64,000 bases of DNA from Austropuccinia psidii (taxonomy: Eukaryota; Basidiomycota; Pucciniomycetes; Pucciniales; Sphaerophragmiaceae): contig JALGQZ010000003.1 of the NCBI GenBank assembly GCA_023105745.1, positions 47,448,196 to 47,512,195 on the forward strand, in the 5' to 3' direction. Shown piece after piece: positions 34,600 to 46,282 of this stretch (its first letter is position 1; the number at the start of each line of letters is the position of its first letter). Position numbers and translations under genes: made by a program. The notes under the pieces were generated by a model, which made no database searches, had not been told where the DNA came from, and was given only the letters and a program-made list of their open reading frames with translations.

Positions 34600-35060
34600 A
34601 AAATATGGTGCAATCAACAAAATATATGGTGAAATATCTGTATCAAATGACACAATTTTCAAGTTTGCCACTAGAAAGAATCTCACAAGTCTCTGCAATG
34701 TGAATAATGAAATCCAGAATGGTGCAATAAACAAAAATATGGTGAAATATCATCATAATATGACACCATTCCAAATTTAACCACAAGCAAAATTCTCTGC
34801 AGTCTGTGCATAATAGCAATAAACCTTAGTTCAAATATCAGTATAATTAAAGAAATATGATAAAATCAACCAAAAATACGGTGCAATATTGTGATCAAAT
34901 GACACCATTCCAGATCTAACCACTAGCCAAAATATCCCAAGGCTGTGGACTGACAATACTAAAGTTCAGAATGGTGAAACCAACCAAGAATATGGTGAAA
35001 TATCTTTATCAAATAAAACCATTTCCAATTTACCCGCCAGAAAAAATGTCTCAAGGTAAA
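34600..35060. repeat. ~114 bp tandem repeat inside E2
   Basis: Four imperfect units. The ggtg.aat.aac...atatggtg landmark starts near 34608, 34721, 34858 (longer spacing, with an insertion) and 34973. Each unit has a caaatgacaccatt block and most have a caaggctgtg-type block. The ORF at 34550-34780 follows the repeat and is not a gene. Confidence 0.72.
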
Positions 35061-35110
35061 AAATGTTGAAGTCCCTAGATTTTTTGAGGATTTTTGGAGG
35101 GCCCAAAATC

Positions 35111-35120
35111 TATAAATAAA
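35111..35120 (+). promoter_or_regulatory. TATA-like box of E2
   Basis: TATAAATAAA, followed about 25-35 bp later by CTCTCTCCTTATTTTCCCCC. The family-B LTRs have the same arrangement (TATAAATA, then CTATTTTCCCCTC) at 48259 and 60479, which argues for a core promoter rather than chance in AT-rich DNA. Confidence 0.45.
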
Positions 35121-36039
35121 CAGCCTCTCTCCTTATTTTCCCCCATGCTTCTCATTCAGAAAATAACCTTGATTATTAATAAATCACTTCTCTAGTAGAA
35201 AAATCCCATATATATTGAAAAGATAAGTAGCAAAGCTCAGTATCTGATAGTATTATTTATGATTAATTAACAAAAGAGTTCAATATTATTTACAAGCCTT
35301 ACCATTATAGTAGTAATTTTGAAGTAGTGTTGGAAGATATTGTAATTAGCGGCCTTATCAAATTTATCAAAAACCTTTTTTTATAGAAATTATATATCAT
35401 CTAACCCTTATACCTCATGTAACAACACTTATAGATAAATAGGATTATATTTATATCAATCCTAAAAGTACTATATTAGTATTACTATTACCTATATTTT
35501 AGCCTTACATTGATCATAAACACCATTCCAAAAGTATTTTAGCCTTGAATTATTATATTGATATTGATAGTCTTATTAAATCATCCTTAAAAGTCTGAGT
35601 TAGCTATTGAGATTATCAGTAATATTAATAGTGTTCTTAAAGAGATATTCTTTAAATATCTCTAGTATTGAAAGGGGGAATCCTGAATAAAATTAATCAA
35701 AAAGAACTATATAATGAATAGAAATAAGTCAAGAAAACCTCAATTAGTATTAAGCAAATACTAACTATTACAATTATCATTGTAGTGATCTTTTATGGAC
35801 AGGCTGATAGAGACTTCTGAATGGAATTCTCTAATTGAAAATCTGCAAAACTGAACAATTTATTTGTTATCTCATAAAGAGGTTATCTTTTTCAGTATAT
35901 TTGCAGGGGAATCTAATACACCTTAGTACCCATGGTTATTGGATAATTCTGAAATTTAAAGAAGACTCACCAATAATCTTCCCCTCAAGGTAATGCTTGT
36001 TATTTATTTCACAAAAAAAAGAGTTTTCACAAATTAAAG

Positions 36040-36577
36040 AAAGGATACTGGTAGCATTTGAGGAAAATGCTACCATTTTGTGGAGGTCACATATATAATT
36101 ACAAAACATCTGATCTTATGCTTTGTAGATTTGGTTGAAACATTCCTTCCATTGAGGTCTTGAAGATGTGAAATAAGGAGGCCAAGGTTTGTGAGGAGGA
36201 GGATCCAGGAAGCTAGGAGAAAAAAGGTTTGGAGTTGAGAAAATAGAAGGTAATGGATTGCCAAGAATTCAGTCCATATTGGATGAAGCTGAACTACTGA
36301 TGCTAATGGTACAAATCAGAGAATAGATAGGTAAAGGTGCAGGGTCATTTCAAATAAAGGACAAGGATGACTGAATGATGTTGTAGTGGGTAAATTGGCT
36401 GCGGGGCCTGTAGACATAGGGGGAGTGTAAGAAGAAATTGTTGAGAAAGGTCTGTAACGTTGGATATAATTTATTGTATAACGAATCCCACTGTAAAAAA
36501 CAGTAATGCACTCTTGACGTCTTTCCAATGTATTGATAAAAAAACCTTGGAAGGCACTGCAGACAGCATAATCTCAC
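36040..36577 (-). pseudogene. Unassigned coding-like stretch
   Basis: Base composition rises here and the minus strand has short protein-like runs in different frames: KTSRVHYCFLQWDSLYNKLY (36350-36577 ORF), FSTPNLFSPSFLDPPPHKPW near 36200 and QWKECFNQIYKA near 36140. I do not recognise them. It could be a small multi-exon host gene remnant, or part of an element related to E2. No start, splice pattern or domain can be defended. Confidence 0.25.
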
Positions 36578-37366
36578 TATTTTTCATAGTAACAACATAA
36601 AAAGAAAGTAATATTACTATCAAAGCTATAAAAAACCAATAAGAAAGGTAAAAATTGGTAAAAAAAAAATGAAATCAATATTCACTACTTTGAAAGACCA
36701 ACCCAAGATGTGAATTCAGAAGCATAGAGCTTTAACACCACAAAAAACCCCAAATTAATCAAAAAGAAGTATTAAGCCAAATAAGAATTCAGAAAAGAAA
36801 TGAAGAAGAAGTAGCTGCAAAAAAAGTGTGAAGTTAACCTTAGGAATCTGCATTGTTGAGAAGATGGGCCAAACAATATATGCATGGTGTCACAGACAAC
36901 ATATGAAAAAAGAGGAAGAAAGAAATTGGTTTTTCTTCAAGAAAAAAGAGAAACAAAAGGGGGGATACAATGAGTTTAAAGTATATAAAATCTATAAAAT
37001 AAAACAAGTAGATAAAATTTCTTAATAATGAAATTAAAAAAATATAAAACAAACAAATCAAAAAGAGAGAGAGATAGCAAATGGGTAATATATATATATA
37101 GGGAAAAGGAAGAAGAAGAATCATAGGTGTGGGATTAAACTCAAAGGAAGACAAATACTCATGGACAGAAAACAAAAAAGCACAGTTCAAAAAAGTTTAA
37201 TAAAAAGTTTTTTCATCACTTATATATTTTATATTTTTTAATTTTATTTATTAATTTATTCTTTTTTTATAAAAATTCTTCATTTTGAATATGATTTACA
37301 TTCATTTTATTTTCTCTTGTTTATACCTTCTTAAATATTTTTGAATATTTATATTGTTTGAATTGT
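36578..37366. other. Unassigned AT-rich spacer
   Basis: Low-complexity A-rich sequence with a short TA run at 37090-37100 and no recognisable gene or repeat edge. The hydrophobic minus-strand frame at 36840-37190 follows from A-rich composition and is not treated as coding. Confidence 0.4.
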
Positions 37367-38487
37367 TGTTGGGCTGAGCCATGTTGAAGTGATAATAAAG
37401 GTATGTACAGCTTTAACTATGACTGTGACATGGATAAAAGTATTAAAAAGGTTTGGGTTAAAGGATATTAAGGGCTTTACTAAGAAAATTAGTGGTGGTG
37501 AGCACTACTGAAACCTCTGGATGCAGCTTTACCTGTTGGGTTACAATAATAAAGACTACAATACATCAGTTTAAAGTCTACCTTACTTGTTTTCCAAGGG
37601 TGTAACTGTTTTGAACAGTTTTACTATGTATTAATTTAAGAACAGAATGAGAAAACCTATTCTGGTGGAGAAAAGGCCTCCTTTTATCCTAAAATGGGGT
37701 GGAATGGCCCTCTAGACCACCCACATAGAGGAAGTAAGGAGTTTTCACTTCAGGGTACTGTCTTGTGGTTCCAACAATGCCTGTATTCCCTGTATTGGGC
37801 TCAGATGTGTTTTTTAAACCACATCTGGGAAGTTTCACCAATACAGGGTGAAACCTTTCATCTGGAGACTACACAACCCTCTTATGATGTGTATGACACA
37901 TAGAATGCTGTACACAACCTGTATGGCACCACAGTATTGAATGAGCTATGAGGTATTGAATTAGAAAATGCTTCTTCATCTAATTGACACCTCAAAATCA
38001 TGGTCGTGGGATATTATCCCACATTAAAGGTGTGTTGGCCCAATTGTGGGATTTTAACCTTAAGCCTTGTATAGCTTTGTCATTTTTTGAGATATTGAGC
38101 TTGACATTTGTTCATTGTGTAGCCCTATATGAGATCTACACAATGGTACCTCATTTGGTATGGGTAACATTCAATATGGAAAAGTTAGGCCATTTACAAG
38201 CTTTGTTATTCTTACTTATGATTTCCTGAATTTCTGTATGGAGCTTATTTGCTCCATAACTTTTGTTCTACATGGGATATGGAGAAATGAAAGGCACCAT
38301 CAGATAGCCCTGATTGTGATCTTTCCAAAAGGACACCACCTCAGGTATCTCACACTAAAACTGTAGAAGTTAGAAGAGAGGTGAATATTTTATTGACCCT
38401 TATTTGACCTCATTCTGGCCATATCTCCTGTAATTTTGATGCTAGGCCAGTTTGGATAGTACCATTAGATAGCCCTGATGTGAGATA
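37367..38487 (-). repeat. Family-C/F LTR, truncated
   Basis: It aligns with the inner 1.1 kb of the F1 and F3 LTRs from the TGTTGGGCTGAG end (37367) to the ggatagccctgatgt block (38487). The ~300 bp that would carry the TGTCAG start are missing. It contains the AGATGTG...CCACATCT inverted repeat near 37804-37829. Probably a solo LTR cut by later rearrangement. Confidence 0.68.
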
Positions 38488-39025
38488 TTTCTATGAAACT
38501 GTTAATAATATTACTATTAATCAGCAGTACTATGACTGTTCTTATGAAATATAATAATAAAAATGATTATAACCACAATGAAATAAATAATTAATTAATT
38601 GTTTCTTTTACTTGTTATACACTACTAGTGATTGTAACAGTAAGCAGTAATTGTCTACTAGAATCAATTCCCAGAAGTATTTAATAATAAAGCTTCTTTA
38701 TTAAAGTAATAAAATGATTTCAGTATATAGTTATCTTTTGCAAGAATAATTATAAATATAATTCTTTATGGAAACAATTACTAGAGAAAAACTTTAAGAA
38801 TTAAGATAATTCACCCACTGATACTCCAAAGAACTTATTAAAGATAATAGCAGAGAAATTTTATGGATAATTGTGGATTTAATGGAGCACAATTGATTTA
38901 TAAAAGTATTAAAACAACATATAGTTGATCTACATGATTTCAAGTCTTTCTGATTTAATCTGAAAGAATAAAACACTTAAGAAACGTTTTAACTAATACT
39001 TACCTGTTGGTAATAAAGGTATAAT
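38488..39025. other. Unassigned AT-rich flank of M2
   Basis: AT-rich sequence with TAA-rich runs. Its last part (tacttacctgttgg) vaguely recalls the end of E1, but I cannot support a repeat assignment. No gene is seen. Confidence 0.35.
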
Positions 39026-40333
39026 TGAATAATGTGATGATTGGAAAAAAAAGCAGGAGGAGGCCTCTTTTAAGTTCAATACAGCTCACACAGGCATTCC
39101 ATGGAGAAAACTGAAAAGCCAGTGAGTGAGAAAACAATGAAGGTTTTTGGATTATTGATTGCAGCATCTATCGTCACATCAGATTATCATAATTACTTAA
39201 TTGATGCTCTTACATGACTACCAACCCAAATATGGTTAAGAATAAAAGGAATAAAAACCGTAAATATTCTTTTATTTCAGAATAAAAACTAATTTCTCAA
39301 AGTGATCAATTTTATTGGAAACTTCATCTCAGAGTGTAATTTCTGTGAATTTTGGAAGATACAGTGTTTCACATGTAATCATTAAAAAGGACTGTAACTA
39401 AAACTTTAAATTTTACTTATAAACATATACTTTGTTTGAATTTTTATATGAATTATACTGTTCTTAACATGTCCTGAAATTTGCAGAAATATTCATTAAG
39501 AATTGTATTTTTAAAGAATCTTTGAAGTTTTTACCTCATTACTAGTTCAACAAGGGTTTTAATTAAGCTTTTAAGCTTTATCCATTGAAAATCATTAAGA
39601 ATTGACATGGTTAAAGGAGGCTAAGTTGCTCTTACTTCCTTGGCACATCAAAATAGCAGCCTATTTGCTATTTTCTTATGAGGTAATGAAGTTTTGACTT
39701 GGTAACCAAGTTCCCAAAAGGTTTTAGTTTACTAATTGGGCCAATATCAGCCATGGATGCAAGCCTTTGAGCTGTCCATGCCTCAGAGGCCTCAGAAGTT
39801 GGGTCCCCTGGCTCTCTTTGATGTCTTTTGTCCCCCTTGACTATTTTTTACATCAAAATAGAAATTAAGGCTTAAAGTGAGATACCCACTATGGGTGTAA
39901 CAAAAGTGTATGTATGAATACCATAATATTAAGTTCCACAAACATGCATGACACTATTCTTAGTGTATATGTAAAATGGGATTTCTCACTTTCCCATTAT
40001 TTTGGCATGAAATTGAGAAAAACAAAGATTTTCATGGATCTTTTATGTGGTATTTTATGTGGTATTGAATTATTTTCCATAATACCACCTCAAAGACTTG
40101 ATTTAAGTATATTTACTCTATGGAGCTACCCTAGGTGAAATTTTGTGTAGAATCCAAATCTGGCCTTAAATCTGCAGATTTACCCACTCAATAAAAGGTT
40201 ATTCATCTTTTCTGAAATCAAAAATGATGAATTTGGAATGTATGCTTTACTTAAGGGTTATGCATAGTTCAGAATTCATTTTTAAGATAGTTGTGACCTA
40301 TTTGGGTATGTAAAATATACCTCAAGGCTCACA
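39026..40333 (-). repeat. M2 3' LTR (family A)
   Basis: It begins on the minus strand TGTGAGCCTTGAGGTATATT at 40333 and ends at TGAATAATG (39026 on plus). Its copy A1 is at 1-1360. Both copies keep an open frame of about 70 codons (39914-40138 and 962-1165) with an in-frame 12 bp difference. The polypurine tract lies outside at 40334. Confidence 0.78.
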
Positions 40334-40350
40334 TTCCCTCCCACAAAAAA
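40334..40350 (-). other. M2 polypurine tract
   Basis: The minus strand reads TTTTTTTGTGGGAGGGAA immediately before the LTR start, like M1 at 5926-5945. Confidence 0.65.
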
Positions 40351-40479
40351 AATATTTTACTACAATTTTATCAATGGTATCAAGAAGTAAAAGGCCTCAA
40401 AGGGGATTAATGTCCAATTCCCAATCAGTTTACATTACTCACAGCAAGTAATTTAAAGCACATTTATAGCCTTATTCAG

Positions 40480-40800
40480 TCTTGTGGCCTTCTTTCATGT
40501 CTAAGTGTTCTTAAGAGCTTATCTGAGTCAGGTATTTCTGATTCTGCCAGCCATTCATCTTCATACACTGGATTTCAATATCTGACAAGATATTCCCTTT
40601 GATTTTTACCCCTAAGTCTCCTTTCTTTAATGACTTTCCTTATCTTTTTTTCTTCACTCTGTTCCACTGGTGGTACAGTCAAAGGAGTTGAGTTCCTTAA
40701 AGGAAACAATTCTTTGTCAGCTCATTGATCAGGCTTTATCAAGATGACTGGAAAGGTGGGAAGTTTCTTTTCCAATTCACCACTCAATTCCACTTGAACT
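40480..40800 (-). pseudogene. M2 chromodomain-like tail
   Basis: Broken frames with the pattern of the M1 tail: a basic KVIKERRLRGK-type run near 40610, a YLVRY strand near 40590, DEWLAESEIPDS near 40540 and a final helix near 40500. It continues directly from the integrase C-terminus. Confidence 0.6.
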
Positions 40801-40808
40801 CCATTGGT

Positions 40809-41270
40809 TCAATGAAAGGAAACAATAACAAAAGGTCCTACATAAGAATCTTTGAGTTTCTTTGGGCCTTTGATATTATTAAAATTCAAGGTTGAAACTA
40901 GAACTAATTCCCCTACTTTGAAGTCTTGTACTTTGTGACTCTTGTACCACTTCTTTTTTGCATAGTCAAAAGCGTCATTCATACTATTTTTTGCATGACT
41001 TTTCACTTTATCAAGAATTATCTTGAAGCTGGAAGCTGTAAGATGAACTTCAATCAAGTCTTTCCTCAGTGTGTCTGCTGGGAGTCTTGGATTCCATCCT
41101 TTTTCTAACATAGCAGGAGTTTGGCCTGTAGAGGATTGGACTGATGTCTTATATGCCAGTTCTAACTCAGGTATTAAAGTGCACCAGTAATGGGTAAAGC
41201 CATCTGAGTCTTTGAATTCTAACCCATAAGCACAAAATCTCCTGATCATGTCCTCTAAAGTTTGAATCAT
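40809..41270 (-). pseudogene. M2 integrase C-terminal domain
   Basis: A 153-codon open frame: MIQTLEDMIRRFCAYGLEFK (the helix with the catalytic Glu just upstream), DSDGFTHYWCTLIPELELAY, STGQTPAMLEKGWNPRLPAD, and the GPY/F-like end VLVSTLNFNNIKGPKKLKDS YVGPF. Strong match to F2 56700-57245 in order and spacing. The upstream stop at 41310 separates it from the core. Confidence 0.78.
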
Positions 41271-41309
41271 TCTCTCTGCTAGTCCATCTGTTTGAGGGTT
41301 ATATGCTGT

Positions 41310-41621
41310 TTAGAATGATAACTTAGTCCCAAACAATCTGTGAAGATTGATACAAAGTGCAGATGTGAATTTGGGCTCTCTGTAAATTATGATATTTTTG
41401 AATAATCCTGTATGGGAAAGAACTCTACTCCATAGAAGAAGAGCTGTATCCATAGCATTGTCATCTCTATGACATGGTAAGAATATGGAAGTCTTGCTAT
41501 ATGTGTCTAAAATGACTAAATAAGCATTATAGCTTCTGTCACCACTTGGAGTAAGTTCTGTGACCCAATCCATGTGAACAGCTTCCCAAGGGGATTTTGG
41601 TTGTTGAAGATGAATCATCAT
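41310..41621 (-). pseudogene. M2 integrase core
   Basis: A 103-codon frame with VHMDWVTELTPSGDRSYNAY (first catalytic Asp), STFLPCHRDD-type turn, and KNIIIYREPKFTSA, where the second catalytic Asp of the usual SDRDPKF is Tyr. NPQTDGLAER with the third residue follows past a stop near 41300. Inactive. Confidence 0.75.
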
Positions 41622-41639
41622 TCCAAATTTCTTTCCTGT

Positions 41640-42380
41640 AATCCTGTTTTCTTTTTTGCATCTATCAAAGAGATGGAAATATCAAATGGTTTCTTTTCTC
41701 CAAGATGGCCACAATGCACAGTTCTTTACTTTTTCAACTTTTCTGTCTTCTGACAGGTTTCCAGAGTAGATTCTATCATGGAATTCATGAATAATGGTAT
41801 TGATAAGCTATCTGCTACACAACGTCATTACACAAGAATATTTGGTTCTGTGGTAAATTATTCCATCAAACAAGCAAAATCTTCCCTCAGAATAGGAATT
41901 CTGGCAAGCTTCATCTACTTCATTAAATAAAGATGTAGCCTTGCAGTCTTCGTCTAATAAGGAAGTAAAGATACGTCAATTCTTGTCTTGCTTATAAGAT
42001 TATCTGACCTCTTGAAAGAATTCAGTCCCAATATCAGTTATGTTAATTCATTCAATTTAAATCTGTGGTTGTTCTTCCAAAGGTACATAAGCTGGGTTAT
42101 CAGGAGTATTGGCTAATGCCCACCCGCTAAGTCCATCAGCATTCTTGTAATTGTTTCCTGCTTTATGAACTGTAGTCATGTTACCTCTATATTATTGAAT
42201 GGCTATTTGCCATATGAACATATGTCTGTTGGGAGTTTTCATGTTAAGAAGTGATTTCACAGCATTAAAGTCAGTTATCACTTCAAAAACACTTCCATCA
42301 AGATAATAGTGTAATTTCTCAAGTGCCCATACCAAAAATAAGCACTCCATCTGGCTTGCACCAAATCTGGCTGATGTTGG
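41640..42380 (-). pseudogene. M2 RNase H C-part, linker and integrase zinc region
   Basis: No long frame is open, but minus-strand fragments match F1 28757-29200: an [16 protein letters not shown] strand near 42200, [13 protein letters not shown] near 42120, a linker, and the HHCC area near 41750-41650. Multiple stops. Confidence 0.6.
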
Positions 42381-42692
42381 TTAGATTTGTCTTGAGATGT
42401 AACAAACTGGTCCCTCTGTAGGTTTGTCATCGATAATTTGGACCTGATATAAGGCTTCCCCTAATCCATCTCCACACACATCAAAGTACAATTTAAAAGG
42501 TATATTCCAGTCAGGAATGAGGAGTAAGGGTGCTTCTGTAAGAGCTTTCCTTGTTTTCTCATAAGCTTCAATTCTTTCCTGTATCATCTCAAATACTGTC
42601 TTTTGATCACAGATTCTATAGATTGACTTAGCTAGAATTGCAAAGTCTTTCAGATTTTGCCTGTAATGACTTTCAAAGCCATGAAAAGACAT
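42381..42692 (-). pseudogene. M2 RT connection and RNase H N-part
   Basis: ORF with the connection end (FHGFESHYRQNLKDFAILAK), SIYRICDQKTVFEMIQERIE, and the RNase H strand PFKLYFDVCGDGLGEALYQV containing the first catalytic Asp. Ends at a stop after CYISRQI. Confidence 0.72.
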
Positions 42693-42925
42693 AATTTATT
42701 TCTTATTATGGGGTGTTGGCTTATGTAACACTGCTGCCACTTTATTTCTGTCAATATCCAAGCTTGAACCAGGAACAATATGTCCTAAATATTTAAGTTC
42801 TTCAAAGCCAAAATTTCATTTCTTGAGTAAATCTTCATATTCACTCTTGTAACTTTCTCAAGTACTCTTTCAAGTCTTTCAAGGTGCAAAGACCATGAGT
42901 CAGAAAATATTATAATATAATAAAT

Positions 42926-43567
42926 CTAAATGATAAGCCATCCTTCAGATAATTCTATGAGAAAGATGGTATTCATCATTCTTTGATAATGGGATTGAGC
43001 ATTTTTAATGCCAAATAGTGTTCTAAGATACTCATAAATACCATAGTGAGTGATAATTCTAAGTAATTTCTTAGCTTTAGGAATCAAAACATTTTGATGA
43101 AAGCCTTTCAATGCATCCATTGATGTTAAATACTTGGCTTTAGACAATTGAGTCAAGGCTTCTTGAATTCTAGGGATTGGATACCTAATTGTAACTGTGT
43201 AGGTATTTAATGCTCTGAAATCTCCAACAATCATTGATTTATCATTATGCCAAGCAATAATAACAGGTGTTGTCACTTCAACTTCCTCATTATGGCCTAC
43301 TTTCCTTAGTACACAAAGTTGGACTAACTCTTGGATATGTTTTTCCAAGGCTTCTCTAGCTCTGGGACTGGCTGGATAAGCTGGTCCTCTAAGTACTGGA
43401 GGGTATGGTCTGTCAATGTTAAGAGTAATATCAACTCCATTCCCTTTAATAGCGCCTAATGGTTTATTATCAGAAGCAAAGGCATTCTTATATGTATATA
43501 ATACATCAATAAGGTCATGCCTCATTTTATGTGATAACAATGGATTAATTTGTGCTTCGACAAGTTG
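42926..43567 (-). pseudogene. M2 reverse transcriptase
   Basis: A 204-codon frame, the cleanest RT run in M2: INRPYPPV-type start (RPYPPVLRGPAYPASPRARE), LVQLCVLRKVGHNEEVEVTT, WHNDKSMIVGDFRALNTYTV, RYPIPRIQEALTQLSKAKYL, MDALKGFHQNVLIPKAKKLL, FGIKNAQSHYQRMMNTIF. The YIDD box at 42920-42935 reads stop-I-Y-Y. Upstream the protein continues toward protease but is split by the solo LTR G. Confidence 0.8.
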
Positions 43568-43572
43568 ATCAG

Positions 43573-45208
43573 TGTCACAGGGGCTCTCATGGAAGCAAGA
43601 GGGCCTGGCACTCAGGAATCAAGAACTCACTTGGAGGGCTCCAAAAGATGATAAGAAATACTATGGAATATATTTCTTAAGCAGGAAATAGAGAGAGGAC
43701 AAATATGCCAAAGATAACAAAGAATAAGAAGAATGAAGCCAGAGGCCAAAATAAAAGGAAGCCAAAGCCAAGAAGCGAACCAAGTGAATCCTCAATTCAC
43801 TGTTTCAACCTGCCAGAAATAACAATGGAATTAGTAAAGGATATGACCACCAATATCCACTGACAGGCAAAGAAAGAAAGAGAAAAAGGTGCTAATGACT
43901 GACTTAAGATTATCAGTATTAACTTTCATAATGTAAAAGAAAATAAGGATAAAAATAAATCCAATATATTAATTAACTGGGGAAAAGGTCCCCAGGTGAT
44001 GAAAGGTGGCCGGTATATGTGAAAAGCTGAAAGATTGATCCTGGAAGGTGGATCAATGACTGTATTTTCCGAATCGGGAAATACAGTTCTGGCCATCTTG
44101 CAATTTGAACTGTGTAATGGAATTCACACAGTGGAATAGGAAATGGCCCAATTGGGTCAAGGCCATACAGGTTGATTGAATAAGGCCTGTACAGATGAAT
44201 TGGGTTGTCCAAGGAGTATTGAATACTTGATGTCTTGACAAATGATTTAAATGATGTAATACCTCTTGAGAATTGACCTTAGAATAATCATGAATGAATT
44301 GTACCAACCCAACTCCTGCAGATACAGGTGGTTGGGATCCTTGAATGATCTTCTGAATTGCCGCCATGGATTGCCAGACTGATGAGCTGAAAAGTCCTCC
44401 TTCGAAATGGGTTTTGGAATTATGGACCTTGAAATGGAAAGGTGGAATTGGGTGCTGAAAACGTCACCATTGGATTGCTGAGTAAAAATGGTGCATAATG
44501 GTATATAATACCATATATGCACCACACCTGCGGTCTTGAGTACGGAGTGCATGAAGGAAAGGAAAGAATTCCCCTTAAGTTGAGGGGATGGCTTGCTGAG
44601 CTGATCTGGTGGCCTCTGGTGGTTGCCAGAGGCCATGGTGGTCCATGGCCAAAACTTGGGTCCTACGTGATTTATGGCCAAAAGGGTGTCCAAGAGGGAT
44701 TTGGTCATTTTTGGGTCCAAGGAAATCATGGCCAAAATTGGCTCAGGTGGGCCCAATTGTGGTTTGGGACCTAGGTGGCTGGCCCCTTTTGGCCTCATTG
44801 GATTAGGCCAAAAGGGGCCTAATTGGCCTACGGACCATAGAAGCCGTAGGGGGCCTAAATGGCCCAAAAAGGCCATTTAGGCCAAAACCCCCATAATGAA
44901 AAGGGGTTGGCCGGGGGCCAATGATGATGGCTAGGGGGTCCAGAACCCCCTGGAAGATAAAAGGACCCCCCAGGCCCAAAATAAAAGATGAAGGCCTGGG
45001 GGTTGGTGAGGTGGAAATTGGCCAAGAAGGCCAATGATGGCAGGATATGGCCTGAGGCCATAAATGATGGTTGAGAGGGGCTATGGCGTAAAGACCATAA
45101 AAAAACCAAGGGGGCCAATTGGCCATAAAGGACATGACGTGACTAATTGGCTCCAGCTTGGATTGCCGCAGCCATCAAGGAGGAGGGCCAAAACTTGTGG
45201 TTGTGACA
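43573..45208. repeat. G, GGCC-rich solo LTR
   Basis: It starts TGTCACAGGGGC and ends GGTTGTGACA, 1636 bp, with a 7-8 bp terminal inverted repeat (TGTCACA/TGTGACA). A perfect ATCAG duplication lies at 43568-43572 and 45209-45213. Between 44600 and 45140 it is far more GC-rich than anything else here and packed with GGCC, GGGGCC and AGGCC words. Its long ORFs on both strands (for example 44247-44876) look like composition effects. Confidence 0.85.
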
Positions 45209-45213
45209 ATCAG

Positions 45214-45664
45214 CCACCAATTCTTCCTTATAAGTATCTTTAACAGAAGATATCCCAGATATTTGCTTTGGCATATTGGAAAAAGCAAATTTTTGTCTTT
45301 TATTTCCTTCAATTGTAAAATATCTGTCTTTATGGTTATTGATGTCAATACCATAAATATCCAAGTCATCATTTCCAAGGATGATGTGCGGAGATGTGCA
45401 ATTGTCCATCACTACTATCTAAGTTTTCATTCTTACACTTCCTGCTGGATGTGGAAATACAAGATTAGTGTCCAATATGCCAAGAGGGTACATATTATTA
45501 CTCTCTATTGGTAATAGATGGCTCTTCCATCCAGGGAGTATGGCTTGAAGATAATCTTTGCCTACACAAGCACAAATTGCCCCTGTATCCAAATTCACCT
45601 TTGCTTCAATATCATTCATCAGGATTGATGAGATACAAGATGCTCCAGAAGTGTATTCTTTACC
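45214..45664 (-). pseudogene. M2 aspartic protease
   Basis: ORF 45419-45619 carries AKVNLDTGAICACVGKDYLQ with the DTG intact; ORF 45214-45412 continues with NCTSPHIILGNDDLDIYGID (the ILG flap-side strand) and DRYFTIEGNKRQKFAF. It joins RT in frame across G: the sequence before (KEELVAD) and after (QLVEAQINPLLS) meet at ATCAG. Confidence 0.78.
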
Positions 45665-46186
45665 TCAAGTAGGTTTGGTTTTACGCATTCTGGCATCCTG
45701 GATATTGATCAGGTTATGAAACTCCTCACTGTACTGTTTCAAGTGAGTATGGACTTCTGTGACCTCAAATAAATCTGTAATGTTCGCAATGGGATAGTCC
45801 TCTACTGGTATATCCTCAGAGACTGCAGAATCTAGGTCAGATTCTTCTTTCTCTTCAGTACACTGAGCTTCTTCAATGACTTTAACTTCATTAATATTTG
45901 TCTTTGTGGTGCAAGTGTTGACCAAATTTGAAGTGCTTCCATATTTATGACACTTCAAGACAGGTCTTTCAGGCCTCTTATCTTCTCCAGAAGTTTTAGA
46001 GAGAATTTTGGATTCCATAGGGACTCTAGTCCAGGTCTTACCAATTCTTGTTCTAGTAATGATATATTTCATGGCATTTATGTAGTCTTCTGTTGAACAG
46101 GGTTCTACACATCTGCACTTGATAGCAGGTTCTAGTTCTCCTCCACATTTTCTTAATATTTTCATACTAATCATATATTCAGACAT
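45665..46186 (-). pseudogene. M2 Gag capsid C-part, zinc knuckle, acidic linker
   Basis: A 173-codon open frame: ILRKCGGELEPAIKCRCVEP, CSTEDYINAMKYIITRTRIG, a basic stretch, the knuckle CHKYGSTSNLVNTC, where the second Cys is Tyr and the His is Asn, and an acidic region (CTEEKEESDLDSAVSEDIPV). The knuckle could no longer hold zinc. Confidence 0.75.
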
Positions 46187-46282
46187 ATCTGGGTGTAAGG
46201 CAGATAATCTGACTTTCTGTTTGAGGAACCAAGTAAGTGCTTTATCCTTTTCTGAGTTAAAAAAGGCACTTCCAAAAGCATT

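Larger units (their letters stand above)
34023..36026 (+). repeat. Repeat E2, probable solo LTR
   Basis: It starts TGTGGTATTCC at 34023, ten bases right of F1, and ends near 36026 in TTTCA. It shares with E1 the start, the ~114 bp tandem repeat, the TTTTCCCCCATGCTT block and the terminal TCCCCTCAAGG segment. A TATA-like box on the plus strand sets the orientation. No gag or pol lies next to it and the TTGGGG primer-site string is absent, so a solo LTR is the simplest reading. Confidence 0.5.

Noticed and set aside
36840..37190. Hydrophobic 116-codon minus-strand ORF resembling a membrane protein
   Set aside because: It arises from A-rich low-complexity sequence; Phe/Leu/Ile richness is expected and no supporting context exists.
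44247..45135. Long ORFs on both strands inside G
   Set aside because: Pro/Trp/Gly-rich products mirror GGCC-rich composition, and several frames are open at once. G has LTR ends and a target duplication.
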